Shown here one piece after another: positions 47,081 through 59,312 of a stretch of 64,000 bases of DNA. The stretch's first letter is position 1, and every line of letters starts with the position of its first letter. Position numbers and translations under genes: made by a program. The notes beneath the pieces were generated by a model. That model made no database searches. It had not been told where the DNA came from and was given only the letters and a program-made list of their open reading frames with translations. Origin of the DNA: Epiperipatus broadwayi (lineage: Eukaryota; Onychophora; Udeonychophora; Euonychophora; Peripatidae); the NCBI GenBank assembly GCA_028023455.1, contig JAQFVV010000072.1:1876001-1940000 (forward strand). Reading direction: 5' to 3'.

Positions 47081-47589
47081 AAATAACTGATTTAATTGGG
47101 ACTACCATCTAACATCTATTGATTACTACAGCTTACAACAGTTGGCACCACTGAAGTAAAATAAAGACTGTAAATTGTTGGAGGATCTTAGTAAAAGAGG
47201 TGGGAGTAAAAAATTTTGGAATTACATTAAAAGGAAAAATGCAGGAGATTGTATTACTAGATGATGAGGGAATAGAGTGTAGCTCTAGAGAAGACAGAGA
47301 GAATCTTAAATAGATATGTAATGGATATAGAAAATATGTTAGCTGTGAAGAATAGTGATAGAAAACATGAAATGATATAGTAATGGGAATATTAGGTTTA
47401 AAAAAATGAACTGAATGAGGTAGAGAAGAAATTGAAAAATGGAAAGCCAAGAGGTTTAGATAAATGGGCAGCAGAGATGGTAATGAATTTAGGGTATAGG
47501 GCAAAAGTAAAGTTATTATCCTGTTTTAGTAAGATGGCACAGAATAGTTTTTCTGAGTAGTTGGAGTAATACAAGAGTAAGATTATTAT

Positions 47590-48765
47590 TTAAAGAAAAT
47601 GGTACGGATCATAGAAAGTTAAATAATTATAGACCGATAAATGCACGAAGGTTTGAGATTGGATAGGCATATAGGAGATAGTTTATTTGTAGTTACACAA
47701 CTTATGGATATGAGTAGGAATTCAGGTAGACAGTTATATATGAGTTTTATAGACATAGAGAAGGCATATGATCGAGTAAATAGAAATAGATTTATGGGTA
47801 AGTTTAGCAAATTTGGGAATGGTTGAAGCTTTAGTGGATATTATTAAGAAATTATATGAAAATAATTACTATACATATCAATTAGGGAATATAGAATCAG
47901 TTAAAGTTGAAAATGGGGTGGGACTAAGGCAAGGCTGCTCTATGTCACCTATTTTATTTTTGTTGTATTTGAGTGAAATGGAAAGAACAATAGAAAGATT
48001 AGGAAGAGAGATAGAGATACTGTTAATAAAGGAAGTATATATTTTGTCAGGTCTTTTTTTTTGCGGATGATATCTTTTTGTGTACAGAAAGAAGATATGG
48101 AAGTTATGCTGAGACATGCGCAAGGGTGGGTAAAGAGATGGGGATTAAATTTAGTGAAGAAAAATCAAATGTAATGATGGTTAATACTGGGGAAAGAGAA
48201 GGTGTAGAATTTTTATTGGGGGATATAAAGTTAAGTGTGGTAAATAGATATAGTTATTTAGAAATTATCTTAAGTAATCAGAAAAATTGTTTAGATGAAT
48301 GGAAGAAAAAATTGATAAATGAAGCAAAGAAAAGAAAGGGATTGATAAAGAAATTAACGGTGTTTTCATATAATAAATATGATGTAACTAGAATTATATG
48401 GAAGGGAATTGCAGTAGCAGGGTTAATATATGGTAATTATGCATTATGAGTTAATAAAGGGGTATTAGATTACTTAGAAAAAGTACAAAAGGAAGTAGGA
48501 AGACACGCATTGGATGCAATGTATGGATAGTAAGGGAGGCAATTCAAGAAGAAATGGGATGGTCAAGTTTTCATATGAGAGATGCAAAAAATAAAATGAA
48601 AATGTTTGGTAGATTGCAGTTTATGGATAATAAAAGAATAGCCAAAATAGTATTTAATTGGGTTATGAGTAAAGGGCAGGCAACAAGATGGGTGAGAAAG
48701 GTAATGCAGTATGCAAAAGATTTGGATAAAAAAATTATATCAGTATATTTGAACAAAAGGTGAGA
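47590..48765 (+). pseudogene. reverse transcriptase of the (ATCAC)n-tailed LINE
   Basis: In three frames: NNYRPI near 47625; SFIDIEKAYDRVNR (47730-47790; block A with the catalytic Asp); GVGLRQGCSMSPILFLLYL (47915-47975; block B); FADDIFLCTERR (48060-48095; catalytic DD). Then GIKFSEEKSNVMMVN (48141-48185), YSYLEIILS (48250), and IIWKGIAVAGLIYGN (48390-48437). One frame break falls at a T10 run just before FADD (48053-48062). Others lie near 47815 and 48450-48550. The motif style is that of Jockey/I-supergroup LINEs, though I do not fix the clade. Confidence 0.87.
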
Positions 48766-48864
48766 TGATTGTGTTAGGAGGATCGTTGGTGTTATAATGG
48801 TAAGGAATGGGATAAAAGAATAGATTCATTAATATAGAATAAGGAGTTAGAGAGATGGAGAACT

Positions 48865-49137
48865 AATATGGAGAGTAAAAAGAGTTTAAATATATATAGA
48901 AGTAAACAGAACATTAGGTGCGAGTTAATGTATGATAATAGTAAGGAAAGTAATTTATTGTTTAAGGCTGGAATGGGATCTTTAGCAACAAGAGAATATA
49001 CATGTAAATGGAAAAATATGGGTGATTTAGTCTGTAAATTGTGTAAGGAAGGAATAGAAAATATTAGGCATCTGTTAAATGAATGTAAATACTTGAAAAC
49101 AGAAAGGGGTACAAATAATGAAGTTATGGAAGAATAA
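48865..49137 (+). pseudogene. LINE C-terminal C-x2-C-H-C region
   Basis: This frame contains LLFKAGMGSLATREYTCKWK, then VCKLCKEGIENIRHLLNEC (C-X2-C-X8-H-X4-C). It is the zinc-binding-like motif that follows RT in several LINE groups (CP.C....ET..H.L..C). It ends at a stop just before the 3' UTR. Confidence 0.8.
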
Positions 49138-49400
49138 ATATGAAAAAAGTGATTATACAGCAAGTGTGTTATTGGTTTTTATGCTGGGTTTGGGAAAAAA
49201 TAAGGGGAATTTAGATATAAAGGCCATAGAGTTGACCAAGATTATGTTATGAAAATGGGAGCAGAATATGGAAAAACTTAGAGTGGGAAATGGAAGGTAA
49301 AGTGGCTAACAGGTTTCTTTGGGCATAGTTGCTGAGAGATTCCTGAGTCTGTTTAAGGAGAAGTCACAGTGCATCACATCTCATCACACCACATCTGTTT

Positions 49401-50215
49401 ACTCTTGAAAATAACAGCATGTGTAGGTTGTTAAATTATCTAAAATATAATATTATATAGTACATATTCGATGTTGAAAATAAAATTTTGAAAAGAATGA
49501 ATATGAAATTATTCAAGTACAGAAAATAAAAAAAAGTCGGGAACTATAAAAAATTATTAGCTCAATATAAATTTTACATATACATCATGCTGTTTTTTTT
49601 TTTTTTTATGAAATAAAAAAAAAGATTCAGATTAATAAGTATATCAAATTGATATGTTGTCAAACATATAAAACGAAAGTCCCAGTGTGCCATATATGTA
49701 CATATATATATAATAAAACTGATTTTTAAAAATAAATCAATATTCAATCTTTGCAAAATTAACAAATCTCTTATTTTGAGAGCTATTTTCATCATTTCTA
49801 CAGTTTGCTAAACTAACATATTACTATTCAATAATTATGCTGAAATTTAAAATAAAAATAATAATAAAAAAGGTAAATAAATTTAATTAGAAAAATCCAA
49901 ATATATAACTGCCAATAAAAATTTAATGATATCAGATCCTTGATAATTCTATGACCAGAATTACTATGACTTCTTAAAATCATGATATATATCTACTGAT
50001 GAGATGTTATCAAAACTTACTGCTCCAAATACTGAATTTGCCTTCAAACTCAGTTATTATAGCACGCCATTTATTTATAATGATTTTTGAATGAGAGATA
50101 CTATAATATATTTTTAAATGAGATGGTAATAAACCATCTACACATGTGCTGTTTAATTATAGTGCTAGCTCTACGATGTTATATAGAGTATGCAGGAAAC
50201 TCTCAAATCAAAGCA
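49401..50215. other. no gene seen
   Basis: AT-rich spacer with a T18 run near 49590. No motif recognised. Confidence 0.4.
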
Positions 50216-50239
50216 CAAGGTAGAGACTTTGAAAAGATA

Positions 50240-50308
50240 AAAGCGGCCATGTAAATATGAGTAAAAAACATGGAAAGCGGCCATGTAAATATGAGTAAAA
50301 AACATGGA
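50240..50308 (+). repeat. 33-bp tandem duplication
   Basis: AAAGCGGCCATGTAAATATG, then AGTAAAAAACATGG, appears twice in a row without change. Confidence 0.9.
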
Positions 50309-51365
50309 ACTCCTTATGATCCTGTTGATGATAATTAAGCAGAGTCAACAAACTAATTTCCAGCTTATTATAATATAACTTATTAAATCATGGTATAATA
50401 CTAATAATATCACGTGACATGGTAACATCTATATAACTGTAATCAAATTGGCTTGAGATCAAAACCTTAAGGCTTTTTTATACATTTCAAACTATTATTT
50501 TGAAAAGGATTAAAAAGTAAAAGATGATTGACAAATATATAATGCATTAGTTCCATCTCGAAAGCGCTGAGTATAGAAATAAATAGAATAATATAAATAA
50601 ATATATATTGAGTTTTAGTGAGGAGATATTACCGTAAAATATCTTATCTTATTAAATAAATAAACCACACATTTAGTTATTTAATAGTTAAAATTTACTT
50701 TGCACTGAGTAACATTCTATTTCGTAATTTTTTTTATCATCTGAATTTTTACAAAATATATGACTCACTTTTTTTTTACAGGATCTAAATAAAAAGAGAA
50801 TAAATTTCCTTTTCAAACAACTTGTATCTCAAAATACAACTATGTTTGAGTTTTATATAACTGACATCAAATTTTTCATCTATACAGATTCAAGTTTCTT
50901 TAATGTGTAGAAAACAAAAAAACTCCGAAATTCATGTGACAATGGTAAGCAACTAGTTAATTTGCAACCAATGCCATAAAAAGAAATATCTCAGAAATTA
51001 ATTTTAAATTTTAGCAAAGAATAAAGATATTTAAAAATATTTTTCATATAAAGTTCACTGAAATGTCGTTTTATATTTCTGCACAAGCATGGACAGAATA
51101 TAATTTAACTTTATAGCAAAACTTAAGTTTTATTTTTAACAATTTATTTAAATTACGTTATTTAAAATATAAATGGAAGATTTCTTTTTTGTACTTTTAT
51201 GAATAAATCAATAAATAAAAGTTTTACAAAGAATTTCTACTCAAATAAATTTCTTTCCAGTTATTATTAACTGTTCCTTAAAAGAAGCAAGAAATATATA
51301 TTTTTTCTTCTTTAATAAATAAATAAAAAAGATTTTTCAATATATTAAAATCATGTATGCCGATA
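50309..51365. other. no gene seen
   Basis: AT-rich spacer. No motif recognised. Confidence 0.4.
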
Positions 51366-51367
51366 AG

Positions 51368-51493
51368 CAAGTAAACTAGATAGAAAAAGTAAACTGAGAA
51401 ACATCTTCAAATAGCCTGCAGAAGGGCAAAGTAAACTAGATAGATATAAGTAAACTGAGAAACATCTTTAAATAGCCTGCAGAAGGGCAAAGA
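51368..51493 (+). repeat. 62-bp tandem duplication
   Basis: GTAAACTAGATAGA, AAGTAAACTGAGAAACATCT and AAATAGCCTGCAGAAGGGCAA occur twice with two or three differences. Confidence 0.9.
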
Positions 51494-54400
51494 GCTATAA
51501 AAACATTCATATAGAGAAAGAAAAAATATATTACACCAAGCTAGACTGCTGGTTTTATGATTTGACTTCCCCCTTTTACCCTCAAACTACTCATATACTG
51601 ACCAATCATTTGATGTCCAGCTGCACTGTCTGTGCAGGTTCCACCCATACTTGATCTCAAAGTGAAAGGAATGGTATAAGGATGTTATACATGTGTGTGG
51701 ATAAATATATATATATATATGAGTGACCATTCACATTAACTAAATGCGATATTCTGGCCTGTTCAGTTTAGCAGGGTGAAAGATTCAAAACTGAAAAGTT
51801 TCTGGCTCTGAATCTACCTCTAGAGATCTCCAACACCACATGACTTTCTGAGCAATTTATCATAAGATTAAAAACCTTATATATCAGGTATTTAAGATCT
51901 TTCCAAACCAGAAATCTTAATTTCCCCTACTAGGGTTTAAATAAACAGGTTATATTTTGTGACCTTTTATTTAGGTCCCTGTATTAAATAATCCAAAATT
52001 TTAAATCATAATAATATATTTGGCATTAAAATCTTAATAAGTGGCTTTAAATAAAGACTGTTCTGGATGCACTAGGAAATCTGCTTGAGTGGAGAAGAGA
52101 TTTCAAACCCAGTGTAGGCTTTGACTAGGATAAAATAATAATTTGAAAGTATTATTAATTGGGAGATAAACATATTGCTATTTTATTATTGTTGAATAGC
52201 AATTGAAAAAAATAAATAAATTTGTAAATCTTGTAAAATGAATGGTTATAGTTAATTCTTAAGCATATTTTTTTTGTAGTGAATTAAAAAGTCTTGCATA
52301 TTATGGGTAGTTATTAAATATTCACACTAAGGTTATTGATCCATTTGTTACCACAATGCAGTGTAATACAAGCTATATACGATATAATAAAGTTGTAGGG
52401 CAGGTGATTAAGAAAAGAAAATCAGAATCGACAGACTTGAACTCTAAACTTATCAAATAAGGAAGAAAAAGCTGAAAAATCAGAAAAATTTGTAATCTAC
52501 TTGAATGGGATTATAAAATATTGTTTATCTAAAATTATGGAATAGAAAATCTTAAAGCCTTGTATTTGTTACAACACTGTTTTTCCATTGATTTGATAAT
52601 TCCTGAAGTTCATACTGGGAAGGAGAAATGGGAACCATGTGGATAATAATTTACTTCAATAAATATTACTTCAAACCAAGAACAATTCCAGAGAAAGTAA
52701 GCTTTTGCTTTTACTTTGTTTATATTTTTAAATTTTCAGATTTAAAAATGACGCGTAAATTATTTACATTTTAAAAAAAAGCTGACAATGTTTGTTTTTC
52801 GCGCCACTCTTAAGTATAAAGCAGAAAATACGTTTGTTTATAAATTATCATCTCAATAAAAATAATTCGAAATAATTTTGAAGAAAGGTTTCAGGAGATA
52901 TAGTAAACAAACTCAAAAGTCATTTTAAAATCATATAAAGTAATCAATTTTAAGAGAAAAATGCATGAATTTATTTCTTATTTTCATTAAAAAAAAAAAA
53001 AACTCATCCGCCAAAGGTGTTTCAGCGCGAATTTGCTTAGCTACTGAAAATGGAAAAGTTACAGATTAATTAAAAATGCCAAGGATATCGTATTTATAAT
53101 TGAATAAATTCTTCTTAGTATTGCTAAACACATAGTGCTTTGCTGATAAAAATGAAATAAAAAAAATATTTACTTTTAAAGTTTTATTATGAAACATGCG
53201 TCTTAATATTTAAAAAAAATGTTTTAAAATTGCCCAAATTATTTAAAGTTGTTACAGATATGACTGCAGAGGGAAGAACAAAATCAATAAATAATTTTAA
53301 AAAGTTGAACGTGGTAATTGTAATGAAACTCTAAAATCATTTTTAAAGGAAAATTGTCTGGATTAAAATGTGAATAAACCGATTTTGATTATGCTACACT
53401 TGAAAACATTTGAATATTGTCTTATTATGCTAGCATCGAACAGGATAGTCAATATATATATATATATGAGTTATTTAGGAATATTTACTCATCATAATAT
53501 CAGTTTTCTTATCATTTTAGCTCACAAGGATGAAATAAACATTGACTAATAGGATAAAATCTAATGGATGTGTTCGTTTATTATTTTTTATTATTATGTT
53601 TAGTGTTATAATATTTATGTCATGGGTCATTCGGGAATTTTCTTTTATATATATTTATTGTAGTATAAAATATATTTAGTAAAAGGATGTAATAGGTGTA
53701 TAAAGATATATACATTTATTACACATATTTTTGTTATTTCTCAATTATGGGAAAACATAATATTAAATATCATTTATCTAGACAGAGAGAGATATTTACC
53801 TCTCGCATTTTAAAACAGATTTTAGTGTATTATTGAAAGGGTGAATAAACAGACTAAAATTTTGTCAAAGATATACTATAATGACCCCAATTGTTTTCTT
53901 ATATGAAAAAAATTGATCTAAGCCTTTTTCATTTCTTAATTTTGCCTATGAATGAACATAAATCCACTATACAGATAAGATGCAGGTTGATCTTCATTGT
54001 TTACGTGTGTAGTGCCTGCTATAACAAAAGTATAATTGTTATTTCAAAATAATTAATGATCATTTGAAATATATTTTGGTGGTTTGTCTATTAATACATT
54101 AATAGTTTCTGCATGGTGAAATGAAATATTTATGTTTCCACTTTTATTGTTAGTGTTATTTTACCTTGCTAGGATATTGATAAGGATTGTGACAGCTTTC
54201 AGCGGATAAGTATGAGCCACATATAATGGCATCATATAGAATAATATTAATATTGAGCATGGGCTGATGGAGAATCACCCCTTGCTGATTACATGAGAGG
54301 ATATGGTCGAGGCTGATTAATAATTAATGCTTAGTTAGCATAATTAATCCCAAGAGAGGATATCCATGGTCTGAATTCTATTTTCCTGTGGTGATGCCAA

Positions 54401-56135
54401 GCCCACACTTGTATACCTATGGGAGGTATTAGAATTAGCCATATTATTATACAACTATCATGTTGTTTTGTAGAGCCTCCCTTTTATTGTTTGATCCCTC
54501 ATGAGGTTATACAGTTAGTTTTCCACCGTGTATGGTGAAGTTTAGTATTTCAAAATCAAATAGCAAGGATAAGATAGTTAGATTAAAAGAAACTGGTCTA
54601 TCTATAGTGTTTGTCTTATTGGAATAGTGTCTTTATGATGTTGTAGGATCTTCATCAGTTTATAAACAAACCAACCAAAAACTTACTAGTTTGTAGAACT
54701 TCTATATAACAGAGCAAGGGATGTGCATGGACAATGTTGATTTATCTTCATCAAACAGTAACTTGCTGATGGATCGGTAAGATAAGTTAACTATTAAAAT
54801 GATTAGGTTGTGGACAGAGGCAATGTTTTGGTGTCATGTGTGCATTTGACTTATGATATCTGTCCCTACATCAATACAAGGAATCCTTTCATAGTAAATG
54901 ATAATAAATTACTAATTGTACTGAATATGATAATTGCCCTTATCATATTCTCATAAATCAAATAGCTACAGTTTAATATACTAAATTATAACTAAATTAT
55001 TAGATTTAAAAGGTTGCGTATATCCCAAAGACCTAGATACATTTTGTTTTATAATTTAAATGCTAAGTTAGCATAAATAAGGTTTAACTATCTTATTCTA
55101 TGAAATAGAATAATAATAGAAACATATCCAATAATAATAGTGATACTATGAATATCACTGTATTAATTTGTCTTACTTACTATGTGTAGTCAATGGGATA
55201 CCAATTATTCTCAATCCCTGATTTTATTTAATGATTTTGTCTTATTTCATGCAATGTGTCTGGAATAAAGTTGTAAATAAATCTTGTTGTGCTAAAAATT
55301 TATTTAGTTGTCAGTAGTCTTATTGCTAATCAACATACACACACATTATTATTGTTATTGCTATCGACATTATGATTATATGGAAATCGTCATCGATCAA
55401 TATTGTATAAGTCACTATATGTTAGTATATCAGAATTTTGTTAAGCCCTATAATTTATGAGTATATCTAGGGCATCATTACTTAATAATCAAAATACTGG
55501 TAACCTAAAGTGTATTATTTTAAGTGGTATACTTAAAGATTAAACACTTAATATTGGTTTAATCCATTTATTTGAACCTGCAGATCTATCATTCACTGAT
55601 CTTGATCACAGTGTTTATAATTATTTGAGAAAAGGAAGTTAGTAAGTTATTGTGTTTAGCTATTGAAAAATTATTTCTATTTCTTGAAGCTTAAAGTTTA
55701 TCATAGTTAGGGAATTTATAAAGTTTCTTTGAAATTACTAAATATTGTTTATTAATTCGAATTTGTATCAAGAACCGTTTTGTGTATTATATTTGGGTAG
55801 TGGCAAAATCTCTCTCACTGACCCAAGTATATCTTGTATAACAACCTTTAAATTATGTGAACCATGAGAAGAATAAGTTATATTAATCTGCAATATAGGA
55901 TTTAAATTTATGGTAAATTTTATATCTAGTTATTTATTGTAGTTGGATTTGAGTTGTGTTACATTCACTGTTTTATAAAAGTCAACCAAACTTTAAAATA
56001 TAAATTGCTTCTTTTGTCTTAAATGTATAGTTTGTTTTGACAATATGGTGAATATTCTGGTTTTGTTAAGCTTGGAATCCCTATTTTATTTAGTTAGCTT
56101 ACTATCATTTAATTCAATATTAATTTAGAGTTCTG
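51494..56135. other. long gene-free stretch
   Basis: About 4.6 kb without credible coding sequence. Notes: TTTCGCGCC at 52797-52807 is an E2F-like word, and CAGCGCGAATTT near 53022 is another. Together with CATCCGCC near 53005 they could mark a weak promoter, but no exon follows. The strip 51540-52140 is less AT-rich and looks like decayed repeat. TA microsatellite at 51704 and 53452. Confidence 0.35.
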
Positions 56136-56139
56136 GACA

Positions 56140-56440
56140 TCATCTTTCATCATCATCATTCTTCTTGGTCATTTCAATTTTTCTTTATTTCTTTATTCTT
56201 CTTTCATCCTAATTCATTATCCTAATTAACTTACCATTCACAAGCTTTTATTCTGTTATCATCTTCATCAACCATTAACTCTTATTCTACCATCATCTTA
56301 ATCATTCATTATTCTGATACATCTTCATTCTTTTCTCTTCATTCCACTCATTTCATTTTATTATTTTATTATGACTTATTTTCCATCATCCATTTAGTCA
56401 TCTACATCCTAATTTACCTATTGCTTAATTCATAATTTTA
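56140..56440 (+). repeat. ATCATT/TCATTC low-complexity tract
   Basis: Imperfect repetition of CATCAT, TCATTC, TTCTTC and TTATTC words over 300 bases with a strong pyrimidine bias on the plus strand. Simple-sequence derived. Confidence 0.6.
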
Positions 56441-57092
56441 ATTTCATATTCATTCCATCGATCTAATTATTTATTTATTGGTTCGATAAATATTAAATTT
56501 ATTTCATGACCTTTTTGTTTGTTGGTTTGTTCGTGGATTTTAAACCTAGTTTGACCAGAAGTTATTAATCACCTTGTCTTCTTTAAGTTTATAGTTTCAT
56601 GCGAGCTTAGTCAATAGAGAAATAGACTCTTTAGTTTAACATTTATTTTTAGGCGTATATTCTAGATTAGTTGTAGCTATGAAGGTTACAGAGGAAGTCA
56701 TGGTTCCAAACGTGTAATTTGACTGGCTAGATTAGTGGGAAGGTTACAATATATATACTGAATATCAGAGCAATCAGTGTCACTATAATTCAATTTAATT
56801 CCATCAAAATATTTAGCTACATTGTAGCTATTCAATTGAAAACATGTTCTTTTAGAAAAATAACTGCCTTTTTAAGACATATGCTTCTCGATGTGTATTT
56901 CCCCCTTGCTTTAATCATAAACGATAAAATTTAAATAAGAGTAAACAATTGCTGTGATATATATATATATCAATAAAAAAATGATTTTGTAGATATATAT
57001 TTAAATATTATATAGATTTAAAATTTTGCCTTCAACATTAATTTGAAAATTAATAAGCAGCTCTATTTTTCTCTTTCCTTGGATCCAGAAAA

Positions 57093-57205
57093 TTTCTCTG
57101 TTCAAAAACAGGTAGGATAAGTAGGCATCAGAGTATTAATAACTTGGTTATAATTTGTCCCTGCTCAACATCTTTTGATACAAAACAGTAGCAATTCTCT
57201 CCATC
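57093..57205 (+). repeat. first copy of a 113-bp direct repeat
   Basis: TTCAAAAACAGGTAGGA.AAG, TAGGCATCAGAGTATTAATA, ATTTGTCCCTGCT.AACA, AACAGTAGCAATTCTCTCCAT. The second copy lies 3.05 kb downstream at 60138-60250. In the second copy the sequence continues into the TACAATAGTACCATCC repeat; in this one it does not. Confidence 0.85.
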
Positions 57206-57239
57206 TGCTTCAGTGTTTTGGGCTGACCATCAGTGATTC

Positions 57240-57470
57240 GTTGAAGTTCGGTTTTCTTTTCGAAATTACAGAAAAACTAAGAGGGCTACGCATGCGTGAA
57301 TACCACAGTTCTTTGCACATTTTTTCATACTTTCTGTAGGTAGTCGCCATTTTTTTCAATGACAAAAAAATTAAGTTTTTATTAATTTTTTTCCGAGGAA
57401 GGTCAATTATTTTTTTCTCAGTTTTTTAGATTACACGAAAACAAAACAACACAATGAAATTAATCGGGAG
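57240..57470 (+). promoter_or_regulatory. promoter-like segment before the piggyBac fragment
   Basis: Contains the palindrome ACGCATGCGT at 57288-57297, close to an NRF1 site, and GTCGCCATTTTT near 57344, a YY1-like word. Both stand out in this AT-rich setting. It lies immediately upstream of the only plausible start at 57473. It may be a captured host promoter or the transposon's own. Confidence 0.4.
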
Positions 57471-57472
57471 CT

Positions 57473-57897
57473 ATGGATTCAAAAACGGATTCTTTCAGCC
57501 TCAACGAATTTGACATTCTTAAACCATTTGATTCCAATGACAGTATTACATACAGCGATCTACAGGAATACTTCACATCATCATCCAAAAAAGAAGCAAC
57601 CACTTTACCAGTGAAAAGGCAAAGAAAAAATACAAATGTTGTTTCGGACGATAGCAGTAGAGCAGGCCCGTCAACTAATACTTCTAATATGCCTTTGAAC
57701 ATTACTACAGGACCGGTCAATGTAGAGAATTTCACAAAGACTCCAGGTTTGAAGTTTTCAATTGATGAGTATTCTATCTTAGATTTCTTTTATATGTTGT
57801 GTGTGTAAAAATTATTGAAGAAACGAATAAATATGCCACTAAGGAGAAATGTATGCGTGATTGGAAAAATGTATTTATAAAATTCGACCTACTATAA
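57473..57897 (+). pseudogene. piggyBac transposase N-terminal fragment
   Basis: ATG at 57473 opens a frame that is acidic at first (FDILKPFDSNDSITYSDL), then basic (PVKRQRKN, NLS-like), a Ser/Thr linker, and FSIDEYSILDFFYMLC. A frame change at the GTGTGTGTAAAA run (about 57799-57810) leads to VKIIEETNKYATKEKCMRDW, ending at a stop at 57895-57897. LDFF...(x)..I.EETN.YA....R.W is the start of the piggyBac DDD domain. About 10 residues of the usual spacing and the whole catalytic core (all three Asp) are missing. The upstream ATG at 57454 is in another frame and is shortly stopped. Confidence 0.65.
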
Positions 57898-57964
57898 AAA
57901 AAATGCAATTCAAAGCTGCATATCAGATGCACAGAGAGATTGCAGTTTTTATTGTTATTGTTTT

Positions 57965-58740
57965 ACAAACTTAGTTTTTAAATAATATTTGTCTAAATCG
58001 CATGTTGTTAATAAGTTGGAAATAATAATTGAAAGTTTGCTAATCTTTCACATGCGCTAAGACAGCCAATCAGATTTTAAACAGCTGTCTTAAGAATGAT
58101 CAGGCTTCGACACACGACAGAGATTTTGACAAGGAAAAGATAATACCAACCTTTTCTCAACTTAACTTTTTAAATATATAAGCCAGTCTTAAGCATCTTG
58201 GCCTGGAAATTTGAATATATAAACATATACACTTATCATTCATTCATTGTGTTATTAATTTAAGATATTACGGAGCAAAATCTTAGATTTACTAAACCGC
58301 AATTTTCTAGATGTTAATATAATTTATCAGCAACGTTTGTAAATAATATTTGTCTAAATCGCATGTTGTTAATAAGTTGGAAATAATAATTGAAAGTTTG
58401 CTAATCTTTCACATGCGCTAAGATAGCCAATCAGATTTTAAACAGCTGTCTTAAGTATGATCAGGCTCCGTAATATCTTAAATTAATAACACAATGAATG
58501 AATGATAAGTGTATATGTTTATATATTCAAATTTCCAGGCCAAGATGCTTAAGACTGGCTTATATATTTAAAAAGTTAAGTTGAGAAAAGGTTGGTATCA
58601 TCATTTTCTTGTCAAAATCTCTGTCGTGTGTCGAAGCCTGATCATTCTTAAGACATCTGTTTAAAATCTAATTGGCTGTCTTAGCGCATGTGAAAGATTA
58701 GCAAACTTTCAATTATTATTTCCAAACTTAGTTTTTATTA
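57965..58740. repeat. complex palindrome, order A-B-spacer-A-B'-A'
   Basis: Segment A (57972-58105; ATAATATTTGTCTAAATCGC, later TTTCACATGCGCTAAGACAG) is followed by B (58106-58272; CTTCGACACACGACAGAG to TAAGATATTACGG) and a 60-base spacer. A is repeated (58334-58465), then come reversed B (58466-58632) and reversed A (58633-58738). Copies are nearly identical, so the event is young. No open frame. The element at 58762-59240 has the same topology with different sequence. Confidence 0.8.
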
Positions 58741-58761
58741 TTTTTGTTTTAAGCAATTATT

Positions 58762-59240
58762 TTATCAAGCGCCGTGTTTACAATTATATTACATTCAAAT
58801 ATCAGCCTTTCAAGGTAATTGAGCACACGCCTTATGAGAGTGTTAAATAAATGAATACTTTCCTCTTCAATCCAAGATATAGTATTTATGCAGGAATAAA
58901 AAGGATCCTCATTCCTACAACTCAAATTCTTTTATATGAGCAAATCTGAAGAACTGCTGAGGAGAGCGTGAGTAGAATCTCACTTTAAATTACTATTTAT
59001 GATGTTCGTTGACTGAATGATGTCGATGAAATTGCTTAGAATTTACTAAACGTCATTCTTACTGAAACTTAATTATGAGTAAATAAGCAATTATTTTATC
59101 AAGTGCCGTGTTTACAATTATATTACATTCAAATATCAGCCTTTCAAGCTAATTGAAGAGGAAAGTATTCATTTATTTAACACTCTCATAAGGCGCGTGC
59201 TCAATTAGCTTGAAAGCCTGATATTTGAATGTAATATTTT
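58762..59240. repeat. second complex palindrome with the same topology
   Basis: Segment C (58764-58815; AAGCAATTATTTTATCAAG, then CGCCGTGTTTACAATTATAT) plus D (58816-58876) are followed by a 212-base spacer. C is repeated (59089-59150), then reversed D (59151-59206) and reversed C (59200-59240). Only a few mismatches. The spacer has no open frame. Confidence 0.8.
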
Positions 59241-59312
59241 TGTTTTACTAACTTAGTTTTTATTATTTTTGTTTTACTAACTTAGTTTTTATTGTTTTTG
59301 TTTTACTGATTA
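59232..59312 (+). repeat. 28-bp tandem repeat, three units
   Basis: TTTTTGTTTTACTAACTTAG, then TTTTTATT, is repeated three times, the last ending ACTGATTAC. The word AACTTAGTTTTTA also borders the first palindrome at 57968 and 58727. Confidence 0.85.

Larger units (their letters stand above)
47081..49400 (+). mobile_element. non-LTR retrotransposon, RT and C-terminal region plus 3' UTR
   Basis: The longest copy of the (ATCAC)n-tailed LINE family. It lacks an endonuclease domain (5' truncated, beginning within the TACAGTAGTGCCACC-type repeat at 47100-47160). The order is: pre-RT segment FWNYIKRKNAGDCI (near 47210), linker with LKNGKPRG..KWAAEMV (47435-47480), RT, a C-terminal C-H-C region, then a 3' UTR identical in layout to copies at 44.7, 46.7 and 46.9 kb. 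It ends CATCACATCTCATCACACCA at about 49392. Frameshifts are few compared with the other elements, so it is younger. Confidence 0.85.

Noticed and set aside
47133-47504. 123-codon minus-strand frame, Ser/Pro/His/Leu rich
   Set aside because: Antisense to the LINE; purine-rich sense coding gives long open pyrimidine-rich complements. The same applies to 48792-49163.
57473-57808. Intact first exon of a host gene
   Set aside because: The continuation in another frame matches the piggyBac domain entry, so a broken transposase is the simpler reading. Host use is kept only as a possibility.
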